Source: Siderastrea radians
Lineage: Eukaryota > Cnidaria > Anthozoa > Scleractinia > Rhizangiidae
Assembly: GCA_964017195.1 (NCBI GenBank)
Contig: OZ024895.1
Span: 15,569,034 to 15,633,033, forward strand
Direction: 5' to 3'
DNA: 64,000 nt
Shown: positions 42,209 to 52,137 of the stretch, piece by piece
Layout: every line of letters starts with the position of its first letter
Numbering within the stretch: the first letter of the stretch is position 1
Program-made: the position numbers and the translations under genes
Notes under the pieces: generated by a model
The model's input: only the letters and a program-made list of their open reading frames with translations
Told to the model about the DNA's origin: nothing
The model's database searches: none

Positions 42209-45200
42209 TTAGTTTTGAATTGCATAATGTCCGTAAGCGTAACTTGTTATTCCATCGTTTGCTATATATCGTTTATCGTCGAAACAGCTGAGTGACACTT
42301 TATTGAGCTCATAACTACCTAGTTGATGATTCATACTTCTGATTGTTTTCATGGTATGATGTATTTGTTTGTTATTAATTAATACATTTTTATAATCTTC
42401 ATGTTTGATGTCGTTCTTTATTGTATTTTTCTTTATTCCTTTGGCTGTTTTTCCTACTTTCTGGTTGTCTTTTATGTAACTGTACATTTTTGATCGCAAA
42501 CCAACGAATTCTGTGATTGTTATGCCAGCTGCTTCGTCCTTGAATTTACCGATTACCTTCTTGTTTGTCTTATCGAAATACGGAGAGTTTTCTGGATAGT
42601 CGCTGTTGTCAAATCGATCTTTATCATTCCAAAAGTCTTCGTACACATCTTCAGCTTCAATCTCATATGTTAGACTGTCTGTGTCAGTGAATAGTAGTCT
42701 TGCCTTATTACCATACTTTTCTTTTATGTAGTTATAATGAAAATCATACATTAATGTCTTACTTAGATCAAGAATACACATACCTACATATGCTGGCCTG
42801 TTAAGAGTTAGCGTTTCTTTGATCTTATGCACTGCTACCAGATTTTCATTGAATATCTTACTGCTGACATAAGTCGGTTTAGAAGCCATCTTCAATAGTT
42901 TCTTCTCATCTGTAATAAGTCTGACATCAACACGCTTTCTTATGTTCTCCATTGTCTTTCCAAACACTGAGTTATTCATCAGTTTGAAGAAGTCTTTTTC
43001 GAATGAATTTTTCGCTTGAGTACGTTTTTGTGTATTGAAGTCAATGTATCGCTTTAGCCATGGAGACTGGTTGAATTCTAATACTCTGTGCACTTTCTTT
43101 ACTTTCAATCCAAGATCAAGATACAGCTGTAGGTTTCTGTAGTGTAAGACATATTTTTCTTTGTTGCTTAATGTAGGAATTAATTTGTGTACTAGTCCTG
43201 TCGATATGTTGAACTTTTTCTGTATGTTCTTACAATATCCAGACAACATGTCATCAGTTACTTTAACCTTTTCCGGTCCTAGAGGGTAGTCGTTATGAAG
43301 ATCATGCAACTCTTTGGGGTATTCTAGATCAACTTCTAGTATTAACCCTTTATTGCTGTCTTCATTATACTGAGCTAAATTGATTTTATTAATCTGCTTT
43401 TCTGTTAACCATTTGAAACCACCAGTGGGGAGATATTGACTCATAGCCCAACCGTATAAATTATTAGCATCAAGGTACATAATATACTTTGAGGGCGCCT
43501 TCTCGTCGTATTCTCTCATGTACTTATTGTTTGCTTTTCCATATCGATTGGCAATATAAGATATACCACCACGCATGCCTTTTTCAATGAATTGAAACAT
43601 GTCTATGTCTGTCATTAGTTCTAGTTTAATATTGGTCATCTTTAACATAGCATCCCATGACAAACCAGGAGATGTGAAGTAGTGACAGGGGTCAAGTTTG
43701 TAATACTGAAGACAGGTCTTACGGAAGTTTTCAAACACGTCGGCTAATAGAAGTATATCAGACTTAAGATATAGATTATGGTATTCACCCATCGTTTGTA
43801 ATTGGAATGTAGTCCACACTTTTTGAGCATGGCTATAATCCTCGTCTGTTATATGCTCATTATTTAATATGCTGTAAAATTCTTCTTTAGTTGGTAATTC
43901 TGTTTTAGTGAATTTCTCAAAACTGTCCATGTAATCATAAGGATAAACACCTTTTCGCGTCATAAGCTTGAATTTTTTGCCCTTGAATTTTTTGTTTGTA
44001 TACTTTAAAGCTTCAGTAGGCAAGTTGCTGACTAATTTATCCAAACTTGAACTCATGAATTGGAAACTGTCAATGAATGTCAGATGGTTACCAAGCATGA
44101 ATGCCATATATTTTTCCATATTGTTTGGAATTGCATTTATGTTCATTTTAATCTCTTTTCCGTTTTTGGTGTATGTATTATTATTAACAATAGCTCCAAT
44201 CTCTTGCATTAAAAAATGACTGTCATATCCTCTCAAATTATGGAAGATAACTGGAATTTAATCTGAGTTTCAGATTACAGTCTTGATGTGCTGAGCCTCT
44301 ATATTTGCCAGTAATATGGCAATGATCTCTGACTCGAATGTCTTTTTCAGTATATTTTTTATCACAGATGTGACATTCTTTTACTTTTTCGAATTCCTCT
44401 TCATCCTCTTTCGTCATTCTCAATGGTTTATCGAAATGTTTTTTCATTACTTTTTTACAGTATTTTACTTCTTCTAACATATTTTCCATAAATTTATACA
44501 CAGCCTTTTCACCCCTATATAGTTGTATTGGTTTTGTATGCTTATCATCATAACAGCAAACCACTTTATAACCATATCCACAGTCTGTATGTCTTTGGTA
44601 GGCTTCGGTGTATGATTTATTACTGTTGGGTTAACATCCTTGTACCTTTTCAGTTATAGCCTCAAAATCAGCATAGATAACAAATGGCACAGGTTGTTGC
44701 TTGTGAAAATTATTGAATTTCAGTATGTTATTGTCCTTATCCGGCATTTTCACTGCCTGTGTTCCATTAATTTGAATGCAAATATCTTTATGATTGTTTA
44801 ATACTCTTTCAGAACTGAAACATTGCAGACAGTACATACAAAAGTTTTTCCTCTCTTTGTGTTTTGTTTGATTATACATGAACTTGTTGAAATCCTTTAT
44901 AAGAACATAATGCTTGTTTTCATCTTTCGTTACCAGAAGTAGTTCCATATGATCTTCATACTTTTCTTTTGATGCATATATGGGGTACGGTTGTTTGTCT
45001 TCATATCCGAATACGTTTAAATTGAGACTGTTTTGCTTCTCAATTTTGTTGTAATGTTTGACATTGACTGGAAATTCAACACCTGAGTAATCTAGATTTT
45101 TAACATATAATTTATCAGATTTTTTAATCCTCTGAGGATCCTTGTCTTGTGGATTTAAATGTCGGATATGACACCATCTGAAACATTCATTATCCTCATT

Positions 45201-46022
45201 TTTCATGTTTATTAAGCCTTTAGCGCTGTTTCGCAGTTCGTAAGGCAGTTGGATATATGAGGATCCTTTCAAGGGCTTGTATTTGACAATGTTGAGGTAA
45301 TGGCTATCAACAGATTGGATTGTCCATCCTGAACCTTCTGATATCCATTGAGCTATCTTATTCAGTATCGCTTGTTTAGACATTTGTAATGCTTCATTGA
45401 TTTCTGTATGGTTAACAATTGTTTGGACTTTACTGTTGAAATATGCAGTTTTAATCACTGTTTCACCATCAGACATTTTGCTAAATGTGACTTTCAATGT
45501 TTCAACGTATTTCAAGCCTTTCATTTCATTCAACAAAGTTATTACACGATGTTCTATAGCCTTTCTCGTGTTTTGCATTTGGGCTAAGGGGTCTTTATTG
45601 TTTTTGATGCTGATTTCATAAGACTTGGTGTAACCTTTTAAAGCTTTGTCTGTTTGTTCTATTTTGGTTCTTGGTGCTGGAACCGGTTTTTTAACTGCAT
45701 GTTGTTTAGTTCTTGGTGCTGTAACTGGTTTATAATTATCCCTGAATTCTGGAGGTGGAAGAATGATGTTTTCTTCATATTCTTTAGCCATCTGCTTGAC
45801 ACTCTTGCGAGGTGTTGGTACTGGTGGTCTTGGTTTGTATGTTCTTGGTGCTGGAACTGGTTTATAAGTCCTTGGTGCTGGAACTGGCTTGGTATCATCA
45901 ACCACTATGATTTCAGGCTTCTTCTTCTCCAGCTTCATAAGCAATTTGATAAGCTGTGATTTGCTGAGTTTCTTCAAACTAGATTTATCCATATCTATAT
46001 AATTAGATTTTTCTGATTTCAT
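42209..46022 (-). pseudogene. Protein-primed DNA polymerase B of Polinton 2, one stop and one frameshift
   Basis: Three frames, 46022-44631, 44564-44238 and 44236-42209, form a ~1,270-codon gene. The first two are in the same frame, split by one TAA at 44631-44633; the second and third are joined by a one-base shift near 44250. ExoI is YADFEAI, ExoII NLRGYDSH, ExoIII YLKSDILLLADVFE, motif A MYLDANNLYGWAM, B KLMNNSVFGKTMEN, C FTDTDSLTYE. A CHICDK/CHITGK zinc-finger-like part sits between ExoI and ExoII. The N-terminal ~130 residues carry five PxxxPR motifs, absent from element 1. It replicates the element by protein priming; the stop removes the polymerase from any product starting at 46022. 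Confidence 0.92.
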
Positions 46023-46129
46023 TCTATATACTATAGTATTGATATTATTTTAAGTAATTATTGGTGCGTTTTATATGGTGGAGAATTCAAATGATCCGCG
46101 ATTGGATCCTTTGAACTATATACATTATG

Positions 46130-46348
46130 TTAATTATTTTCATTAGAGTTTTTCTTGTGCATTTTTGTGTTCAAATGACACCATTTGCCAGCAAGAGTAT
46201 AATTTAGTCCATTTTTACAAACGTCACAATACCATTCCTTTTTTAGCATGTACTTCGATTTTTGTTTTTTTAAAGCCTCCTTCTTATCCTCTTCAGTTGA
46301 ATACTTTTTTGGTCTTCCAGGACCTCTCTTAACATTTTCATTCTCCAT
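46130..46348 (-). CDS. Small AT-hook/zinc-finger-like protein
   Basis: The 72-residue basic protein begins with an AT-hook-like RGPGRPKKY, then a Lys-rich helix, then a single CDVC...H...H finger. Start is preceded by TATTATAT. It lies between polymerase and the 98-aa gene on the same strand. A DNA-binding role is inferred; the family is not recognised. Confidence 0.6.
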   Translation of the reverse strand: MENENVKRGPGRPKKYSTEEDKKEALKKQKSKYMLKKEWYCDVCKNGLNYTLAGKWCHLNTKMHKKNSNENN

Positions 46349-46403
46349 ATATAATACTATATGTTTATTCTTAAATATTTTTGACTTATGCGTTTAAACC
46401 TGT

Positions 46404-46700
46404 TTACCACAGCAGATGGTAGCTCCAGTAATTAGCGTATTCAGGATCCTTATATGTCAATTTACCATCTTTATTCTTTATCCTGGACGCTCTTTTACGA
46501 TATCTTGAACGTCTATCCCAATCTTGGTGCTGTAAAAAATCTTCATGCCTACTATTACCAAAATGTATATTTTTACCGTTTTTGAGAGTGACAACACATT
46601 TATTATTTCTGCGATTTGAATATCTCAGATCCTTAGCATTGTACAAGTTTTTGGCTCTGAATTTTAAAGTATCGAAATCTTCTCCAAACAATAGATTCAT
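46404..46700 (-). CDS. Small basic protein resembling DUF5754-type viral proteins
   Basis: The 98-residue product has KNGKNIHFGNSRHEDFLQHQ followed by an Arg/Lys-rich segment and ends in YWSYHLLW. The order FG-[DN]-x-DF-x-H-x-D, basic tract, terminal W...LLW resembles a family of unknown function seen in large DNA viruses; the assignment is from memory of the pattern. A copy of the element's promoter-like motif lies about 80 bases upstream (rc of 46775-46800). Confidence 0.5.
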   Translation of the reverse strand: MNLLFGEDFDTLKFRAKNLYNAKDLRYSNRRNNKCVVTLKNGKNIHFGNSRHEDFLQHQDWDRRSRYRKRASRIKNKDGKLTYKDPEYANYWSYHLLW

Positions 46701-46822
46701 ATAATATAGTTATATATTCTTGATAGCCAGAAACAATTATCTTTTTGGCTACCAAAAGCAAAAGACAGCATATACTGTATCAATCGATATAATATATGTT
46801 AGATAATTCTCTTTAAAACATT

Positions 46823-47760
46823 TTATATATCCTTCAAGTCCTTGAACGGTATCCAACTGTTAAATTCATCACTGTATCCCTTCCACTTCACCAAAGCTTG
46901 CTTCTTTTTATAATTTCTCCGAATGACTTTATCAATTCTGAATACCTCTTGTTTTGCTTTCAGCAATTCAGGTTCATAAAAACTCCCTTGAATGTCTTCG
47001 TCTCTGAGATCCTTTAGTTTGTATGTGATTGGATTGGTATATTCGATTTTATCAACTGTAAAAATGTCCTCAGACCAATTTGGTGTATAGCCCTTATCAA
47101 ACACATTCCGTTTGTACTTACTTATTCGGACCTTATCACCAACCTTAAATTTTGGTTTTTGTTTTAATGTTTCCATATCACCATACAGATTAAAGTAAAC
47201 AGTCCCTTCATTCTTCTTTTTACTGGCTTCTACAGGTGTCATCTTTGTGCTTGAATGTCTGGTGTTGTTATACTGTTTCACTAATTTGGGTAGCATGTCT
47301 AAGTACTGTGTATTACCTTGAACAGTAAACTGCTTCCACATTTTGGTTTTAATTGTTCTGTTCCATCTTTCACAAACTGACGACTTTTCCTCATTCTCAG
47401 TTGAGTACAAGGTTATTTGATAAGAATCAAGTAGTTTTTTAACATGTTTGTTGTAATACTCTTTGCCTTTGTCTGTCCATAAATATTCCGGTTTTCTACC
47501 TTCTTTAAGGATTGTTTTAAAAGCATTCATAACGGTTTCACCCTTTTTATCCTTTAAAGGGACAATCCAACCGTATTTAGAGAATACATCTAAAACCATA
47601 AGAAGATATCTGTAGCCAGCGTTCCATCGACTGAACTTTTGCATCTCAACGATATCCGAACACCATATCTTGTCAATGCCGTTTGCAATAACTCGCCGTC
47701 GAGTAAAGTTACGCTTTATTGGCTTATGAAGCTCATCAGCTAATTTTTCTTGCCAGTTTT
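46823..47760 (-). CDS. Integrase (rve) with C-terminal chromodomain, no upstream ATG
   Basis: From the first ATG (47644) the ORF gives 273 residues with the second Asp (LWTDKGKEYY) and Glu (VCERWNRTIKTKM) of the DDE core and a C-terminal chromodomain (ALVKWKGYSDEFNSWIPFKDL). The first catalytic Asp (WCSDIVEMQ) lies just upstream of that ATG in the same open frame, which continues without ATG into the end of the PLA2 gene (to about 47760 and beyond). The active protein must therefore start in the overlap, through a frameshift, splicing or a non-ATG codon, or this copy has lost its start. The chromodomain would guide insertion to modified chromatin. Confidence 0.85.
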
Positions 47761-48387
47761 TTTCTTCACTCGACGGCCTTTCCCGTTTTTTGTCTTCCTT
47801 TGTTTTACACCGAGACCTAGTTTCTGCTTCGTGTTAATCATATTTCTAGCCAGCCAATGTCCCCATTGTCTTTCATTGAAAGGCACACTGTCTAGAGCCT
47901 TAACCATTTTTCTATCAGCTTTATTCTTGCATTTTTTGTCATCCTTGCAAACCGAATAATCGACGTCGTGTTGCATTGCTATTGCATCCGTTTTACCGGT
48001 CGGTTTATCATAGATTTCCAATATCTCACCAGTAACTGGATTATATTTTACTTGGTTTTCAAGATCGTTGTATGGTCCTGTATATCGATGCCCAGGTAAA
48101 GTCCAGCCTGATTTTGGTTTGGGTAGCCTTCCAATGGCTTTATGGATATCTAAACTTCCACCATCCAAATCCTTTCTGTCGGTTTTATACTTTCTATTTG
48201 GTCTGATTTTGGTTGATAATTGATCAAGAGCTTGACTTCCGACATTTTGAATCATTGGATTCAACTTATCCAGAGCATAATCGATAGCCTTTTTCTGCAG
48301 TTTTGGGTTTCTCAAGGCTTCTGATCCATAATATCTTCCCATTTCAACTGCCTTTTTTCCAAGCCAAGGAATACCGTGGTGAATCAA
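47740..48387 (-). CDS. Parvovirus-type phospholipase A2 domain protein
   Basis: The 215-codon frame holds the calcium-loop-like GHRYTGPYNDLE and the catalytic AMQHDVDYSVC, followed by a basic tail (KNGKGRRVKKKTGKKN). It is closely similar to residues 30-240 of the element-1 protein at 1932-2915. The frame is open upstream of its ATG and reaches the end of a zinc-ribbon ORF at 48417-48602 in another frame, so both were probably one protein. In element 2 the C-terminal block of the element-1 protein is a separate gene (48624-49025). It would act in membrane breach during entry by analogy with parvovirus VP1. Confidence 0.82.
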   Translation of the reverse strand: MIHHGIPWLGKKAVEMGRYYGSEALRNPKLQKKAIDYALDKLNPMIQNVGSQALDQLSTKIRPNRKYKTDRKDLDGGSLDIHKAIGRLPKPKSGWTLPGHRYTGPYNDLENQVKYNPVTGEILEIYDKPTGKTDAIAMQHDVDYSVCKDDKKCKNKADRKMVKALDSVPFNERQWGHWLARNMINTKQKLGLGVKQRKTKNGKGRRVKKKTGKKN

Positions 48388-48416
48388 TAAATCAGCACCA
48401 GTCGATGCTACTGTAT

Positions 48417-48602
48417 CTAGTACGCCCGCCCCTTTCGACGGGCCAACCCGTTTCCCGCCTGTTTAACGAATTTCGTCTTAGTGATTCCACATTCTGCACA
48501 AGTGCATTTAAGCATAAGCCTTCCATTTTTAGCTTTAACATGTCGTTCACTTCCTGACACACATTCTGTTACCTTTTTTTGTTTCACGCAATATGATTTC
48601 AT
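48417..48602 (-). pseudogene. Zinc-ribbon N-terminus of the PLA2 gene, frameshifted
   Basis: A 61-codon frame gives a zinc ribbon (YCVKQKK ... CTCAECGITKTKF) almost identical to the start of 48624-49025. It stops at 48417 while the PLA2 frame is open across the same place, so one indel near 48420-48450 separates them. The start is preceded by the shared motif (ATCTAATC...ATTATATATG). Confidence 0.7.
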
Positions 48603-48623
48603 ATATAATATGATTAGATTAGA

Positions 48624-49025
48624 TTAAGGTTCAATATATACGTTCTCATATTTACCAGTTTTTGGATTTTTCACCAAACGCATGACAGTACCCTTCATTG
48701 GTTTAGTCCAGAATTTCTTGCTTGTTATACCTGTTGGTCCTGTGAAAGCACCTTTTAAGATATCACCAGACCAATATCGGTCAAATACATGGTTGGTTGA
48801 TGGAATTACTTTGCGAGTTATTTGTTCGGCTATTTTGGCTGCCTCGAAAGCTTTACCTAATGGATTTTCACGTCCCTTTTGGCTTTTGATAAATTTGGTT
48901 TTCGTAATACCACATTCACCACAAATACATTTCATCATAAGTCTGTTATTTTTGGCTCTCACATATCTTTCACTCCCTGGAACACATTCTGTGACCTTTT
49001 TTTGTTTCACGCAATATGAACTCAT
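48624..49025 (-). CDS. Zinc ribbon plus conserved C-terminal virion-domain protein
   Basis: This intact 133-residue protein has the zinc ribbon (YCVKQKK ... CICGECGITKTKF) and a C-terminal block (VFDRYWSGDILKGAF ... KGTVMRLVKNPKTGKYENV) that in element 1 forms the end of the PLA2 protein. It starts right behind ATCTAACTCATATATATTATG. Function unknown; its gene order next to protease and PLA2 points to a virion role. Confidence 0.75.
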   Translation of the reverse strand: MSSYCVKQKKVTECVPGSERYVRAKNNRLMMKCICGECGITKTKFIKSQKGRENPLGKAFEAAKIAEQITRKVIPSTNHVFDRYWSGDILKGAFTGPTGITSKKFWTKPMKGTVMRLVKNPKTGKYENVYIEP

Positions 49026-49037
49026 AATATATATGAG

Positions 49038-49409
49038 TTAGATATTTTTGAAATACCGTTCTAGAAACCTCTCATTCTTCATTGTATCATGTATGTCAAA
49101 CACTTTCAATAGATTAAAATATGATATCCCTTTGTTCATTTCATTCAAAAAGTACAGACAGAAATATCCACATGTTGTTGTATTGATATTTTGTATTTGG
49201 TTATTTTGATGAAGAAGTGTTAAATTCTTTTTTCTTGCATGATTAACTATCTCTTGAAATGGAGGCAAACCAAATGAATCAAAGTAATTGATGACGTTAT
49301 CTTTCACATATGTGGATACCCAATGGCTACCGCTCATATATGATGGTTCAAGATTGTAAATGAATAGAGCCTGTCTATGATGGTGAGGAACATTTTCATC
49401 TCTTGACAA
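49038..49409 (-). CDS. Adenain-like cysteine protease, catalytic part
   Basis: His in SGSHWVSTYV, Asp in YFDSFGLPP, Gln in NNQIQNI and Cys in TTTCGYFCLYFL give the C5/Ulp1-type catalytic set in the right order. The open frame continues upstream of this ATG to about 49510, with KWCKYLNIPIND matching the element-1 fusion, so the true N-terminus is the core protein at 49510-50337. All catalytic residues are present. It would process capsid and core proteins. Confidence 0.85.
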   Translation of the reverse strand: MSRDENVPHHHRQALFIYNLEPSYMSGSHWVSTYVKDNVINYFDSFGLPPFQEIVNHARKKNLTLLHQNNQIQNINTTTCGYFCLYFLNEMNKGISYFNLLKVFDIHDTMKNERFLERYFKNI

Positions 49410-49509
49410 TACATCATTAATTGGGATATTCAGATATTTACACCATTTTATTAAATCATAATTGCTTAATGGGACATTCTTATGGAATTTTGGTTTTACA
49501 ACAAAATGT

Positions 49510-50337
49510 TTAACAGTGGGACGTTTTTGAAGGGTGAGTTCTTGCCCAATAGTAGACCTTTGCCCTTTTTCTGAGCTTTTTTTTTTTCATTCCCATACCG
49601 AATGTATCCGGCCAATTCCCATAAAAAGGTGGAGTTCTATACATTGGCATTAACAAACCACCATCCTGATTATCATTGGTTAGTTTTGATATAGATCTGG
49701 GTGGTCTTTGTTTCGGTTGTCCCATCTGAGGGGCACCTTTACCAGTCATCTTCTTTATTGCCTCAATAGCCAAAGGGACTCCAATTGATGCAAGAAGAGT
49801 GCCCAAGAACCCTCCTGTCTGTACTTTTGTTGGTTTTATATGAACACCAGAACCTGTTTGTAGAGCATTTAATATATCCTTCTTTTGTTTGGTGGTCAAA
49901 AGATGTTTATATGCTATCAACTGATCGATTTTATTTTGTGGTATGAGGAACCCACCGGTTTGAACACCTTTTCCGGATATCTTCTTAACAATCTGAGATG
50001 CTCCTTCACTAGCTGCTCCAGCTAAAGCTGACAAACCGATGGTCTTAGCAATAGTGGGACCAAAAGTTCTTCCAAGCGTCAGAACTGTAGACAGAAGAGA
50101 TCCACCTACTTGCTTTCGAATGTTTGTTTTAGAAAGTTTAATGTCGATTCCCTTTTTCAATTTTCTATTTTTATCCAATCGCTTAACTATATTCTGAGGT
50201 ACGTATAGAGTGTCATTCCCAGATAGAGAGTCCTTCGTGAGCCTTAGAACTATTGTTTCTCTTTTATGATACGCGTTACTAAGATTCTTTTTCTGGTTCG
50301 GTGATAAACTAACTTTAATTTCGTATAGTTGTGTCAT
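49510..50337 (-). CDS. Core/minor capsid-like protein, N-terminal part of protease fusion, frameshifted at an A-run
   Basis: The 275-codon frame has Lys-rich N-terminal repeats (SLSPNQKKNL), glycine-rich hydrophobic blocks and a GGFLGTLLASIGVPLAIEA segment conserved in element 1. It ends in an out-of-frame tail just after a run of 11-12 A (T on the plus strand near 49579-49590); the protease frame begins beyond it. In element 1 both parts share one frame. Start is preceded by TTATCTAACATATATTATATG. Likely a core or lytic protein cut by the attached protease. Confidence 0.7.
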   Translation of the reverse strand: MTQLYEIKVSLSPNQKKNLSNAYHKRETIVLRLTKDSLSGNDTLYVPQNIVKRLDKNRKLKKGIDIKLSKTNIRKQVGGSLLSTVLTLGRTFGPTIAKTIGLSALAGAASEGASQIVKKISGKGVQTGGFLIPQNKIDQLIAYKHLLTTKQKKDILNALQTGSGVHIKPTKVQTGGFLGTLLASIGVPLAIEAIKKMTGKGAPQMGQPKQRPPRSISKLTNDNQDGGLLMPMYRTPPFYGNWPDTFGMGMKKKKLRKRAKVYYWARTHPSKTSHC

Positions 50338-50414
50338 ATAATATATGTTAGATAAATTCTCTTTTAAAAAACATATTCATTTAAATTTTCATCAATGTTA
50401 AAAAACTTATTCAT

Positions 50415-51746
50415 TTAAACTATCATCAATTCGTTTCCAACTGTCTTAACAACAACCTCACTCTCGTAAAATACGATGCTATGAGCTCGGACGTTTGCTG
50501 TAGGGGCTACATTGAGACGATAATGGAGAATCAACTGTTTAGGATCTCTTGTCACTACCTCTTTTTGATATGTCAAATCGAAATATATTAATCCGTACAA
50601 ACTACTAAAATTAGATACATTAAGTTGTGTCCCAGAATTGTAATCGTTTTTACGAAATGCATAACTCATGAGATCATTGAATATCCTGATTTTAGAATCT
50701 ACATCGTATTCTAGTTCGGGATAGAACGTGTTGTTTCCATATTCTAAACGACAACTCGAGAGAGAGCTATTAGCGTCAGCAGCATTCAACTTGAAAGTGT
50801 CAAACAAATACGGACTTCTCTCGGATTCATCATTATTTGGTCCGTCTGTCCGCTGGAGATATATAAAAACGTGTTTAACGTTGTCGATAGCTGGACTGAT
50901 TTGAAACATGTTCTGAATAGCTCTGGTATTTGCTGACTGATTGTAGAGATCTCGCATAAATGTCCAGGTTGTTGGCTTAAGAAACTCTGAAACGAAATTA
51001 CTATACATGCTGTCTTTTGGGATTAATCTAGGGAGCCAAAGATACAATCTCTTCACTACAACACGACCAGCGTCTGTGCCATTTGCCATGTGAATCAATT
51101 CACTGTCTTCGTTAAGTGTAAGTTCAAATGTGAGCTGCATTGGGGGCAACATTTTTTTTTCTAATTCTTGGAAAAAACTGTATCGGTTCAACGGTATCAT
51201 CTCGTTAATCGATTTAGCTCCTCCGCCGCCGTTATTCTGATGAGCCTGGGTTAAAATACGACGGGCTTCGAATCCTGCATTTGTATTTGCTGTAGTTCCG
51301 TCAGTATCAAGATACCAGAATGAATTCTTTCCAACGGATCGACTGAAGTCATCGCTGTATTCAAGGAGATTTTTGACATTCGTTATTCGATGCAAATTAT
51401 CACTCTCATACACGATTTTGCCTGAAGATTTGATAACCATATGCCTAATAAGTGACTGAGATCCGTTTATCATGGTGATGCGATCTGCTGCAGCATATCC
51501 AGTACCATCTGCCTTTTTTTGAAGCTCTTTGGTTACTTCGAAATACCCATTAAAAAAATCGAACATAGTCGACCTATCGTTGATTGTGAATCTGTAACCC
51601 GTCTTTTTCTGTGATTGATTGTTAGCAGGTTTCTCAATGACATTGTCCAAATGGAAACGAACGTATTCATATCTTTGTAAATTATCACTTGTTCTGAAAC
51701 TCATTATATATTGATAGTTTAGATAAAATTCACTTTTTAATAACAT
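50415..51746 (-). CDS. Major capsid protein (double jelly-roll)
   Basis: This intact ~430-residue ORF matches Polinton hexon-like capsid proteins in length and beta-rich pattern and matches the fragment at 1-626. The better start is the second ATG (MSFRTSDNL, near 51704), which sits directly behind ATCTAAACTATCAATATATAATG; the first ATG lies upstream of that motif. Conserved segments include LNEDSELIHMANG, NVKHVFIYLQR and FYPELEYDVDSKI. It would form the trimeric capsomers. Confidence 0.9.
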   Translation of the reverse strand: MLLKSEFYLNYQYIMSFRTSDNLQRYEYVRFHLDNVIEKPANNQSQKKTGYRFTINDRSTMFDFFNGYFEVTKELQKKADGTGYAAADRITMINGSQSLIRHMVIKSSGKIVYESDNLHRITNVKNLLEYSDDFSRSVGKNSFWYLDTDGTTANTNAGFEARRILTQAHQNNGGGGAKSINEMIPLNRYSFFQELEKKMLPPMQLTFELTLNEDSELIHMANGTDAGRVVVKRLYLWLPRLIPKDSMYSNFVSEFLKPTTWTFMRDLYNQSANTRAIQNMFQISPAIDNVKHVFIYLQRTDGPNNDESERSPYLFDTFKLNAADANSSLSSCRLEYGNNTFYPELEYDVDSKIRIFNDLMSYAFRKNDYNSGTQLNVSNFSSLYGLIYFDLTYQKEVVTRDPKQLILHYRLNVAPTANVRAHSIVFYESEVVVKTVGNELMIV

Positions 51747-51747
51747 T

Positions 51748-52119
51748 TTATCGTCTTAATCCAGTACCAGATATAAGTCTATTCAGAATTGTGTTGTAAT
51801 CCTCTTCTTGTTTCGGTTTAGTAGGTTTGGTTGGTTTCATGGTTTTATTCATTGATTGTTTAGTTGAACCGTGTAATTTTCTCATAATAAGCTCTCCGCT
51901 TTTTTCAGCTGCTTTTTTTCCCAGTTTGTCTCCAGCATGTGAAATACTAGATTCAAGCGCTTTTTTGGCAAAAGGTTTTAAAACCTTTTCTGGAACTTTA
52001 CTTAACACCCTTCCAACTGGTTTGAAAATGTTATCAACAATGATCCCAGATCCTTTATGTTCATAAACAAATCGTCCAAGTTTTGGATGATAAATTCGCT
52101 TGTATTCATACGACGACAT
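51748..52119 (-). CDS. Small basic virion-type protein of unknown family
   Basis: The 123-residue product has a Tyr/Lys-rich N-terminus, then a long amphipathic helical region (residues ~25-85), then a TKPTKPTKPKQ linker. It lies between penton and major capsid genes and starts behind ATCTAACTAATAGTTATATATG. Capsid-associated or membrane-active role is inferred from position only. Confidence 0.65.
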   Translation of the reverse strand: MSSYEYKRIYHPKLGRFVYEHKGSGIIVDNIFKPVGRVLSKVPEKVLKPFAKKALESSISHAGDKLGKKAAEKSGELIMRKLHGSTKQSMNKTMKPTKPTKPKQEEDYNTILNRLISGTGLRR

Positions 52120-52137
52120 ATATAACTATTAGTTAGA

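Noticed and set aside
45654..45959. Plus-strand ORF rich in Trp and Phe
   Set aside because: It is the antisense of the proline-rich N-terminus of polymerase B.
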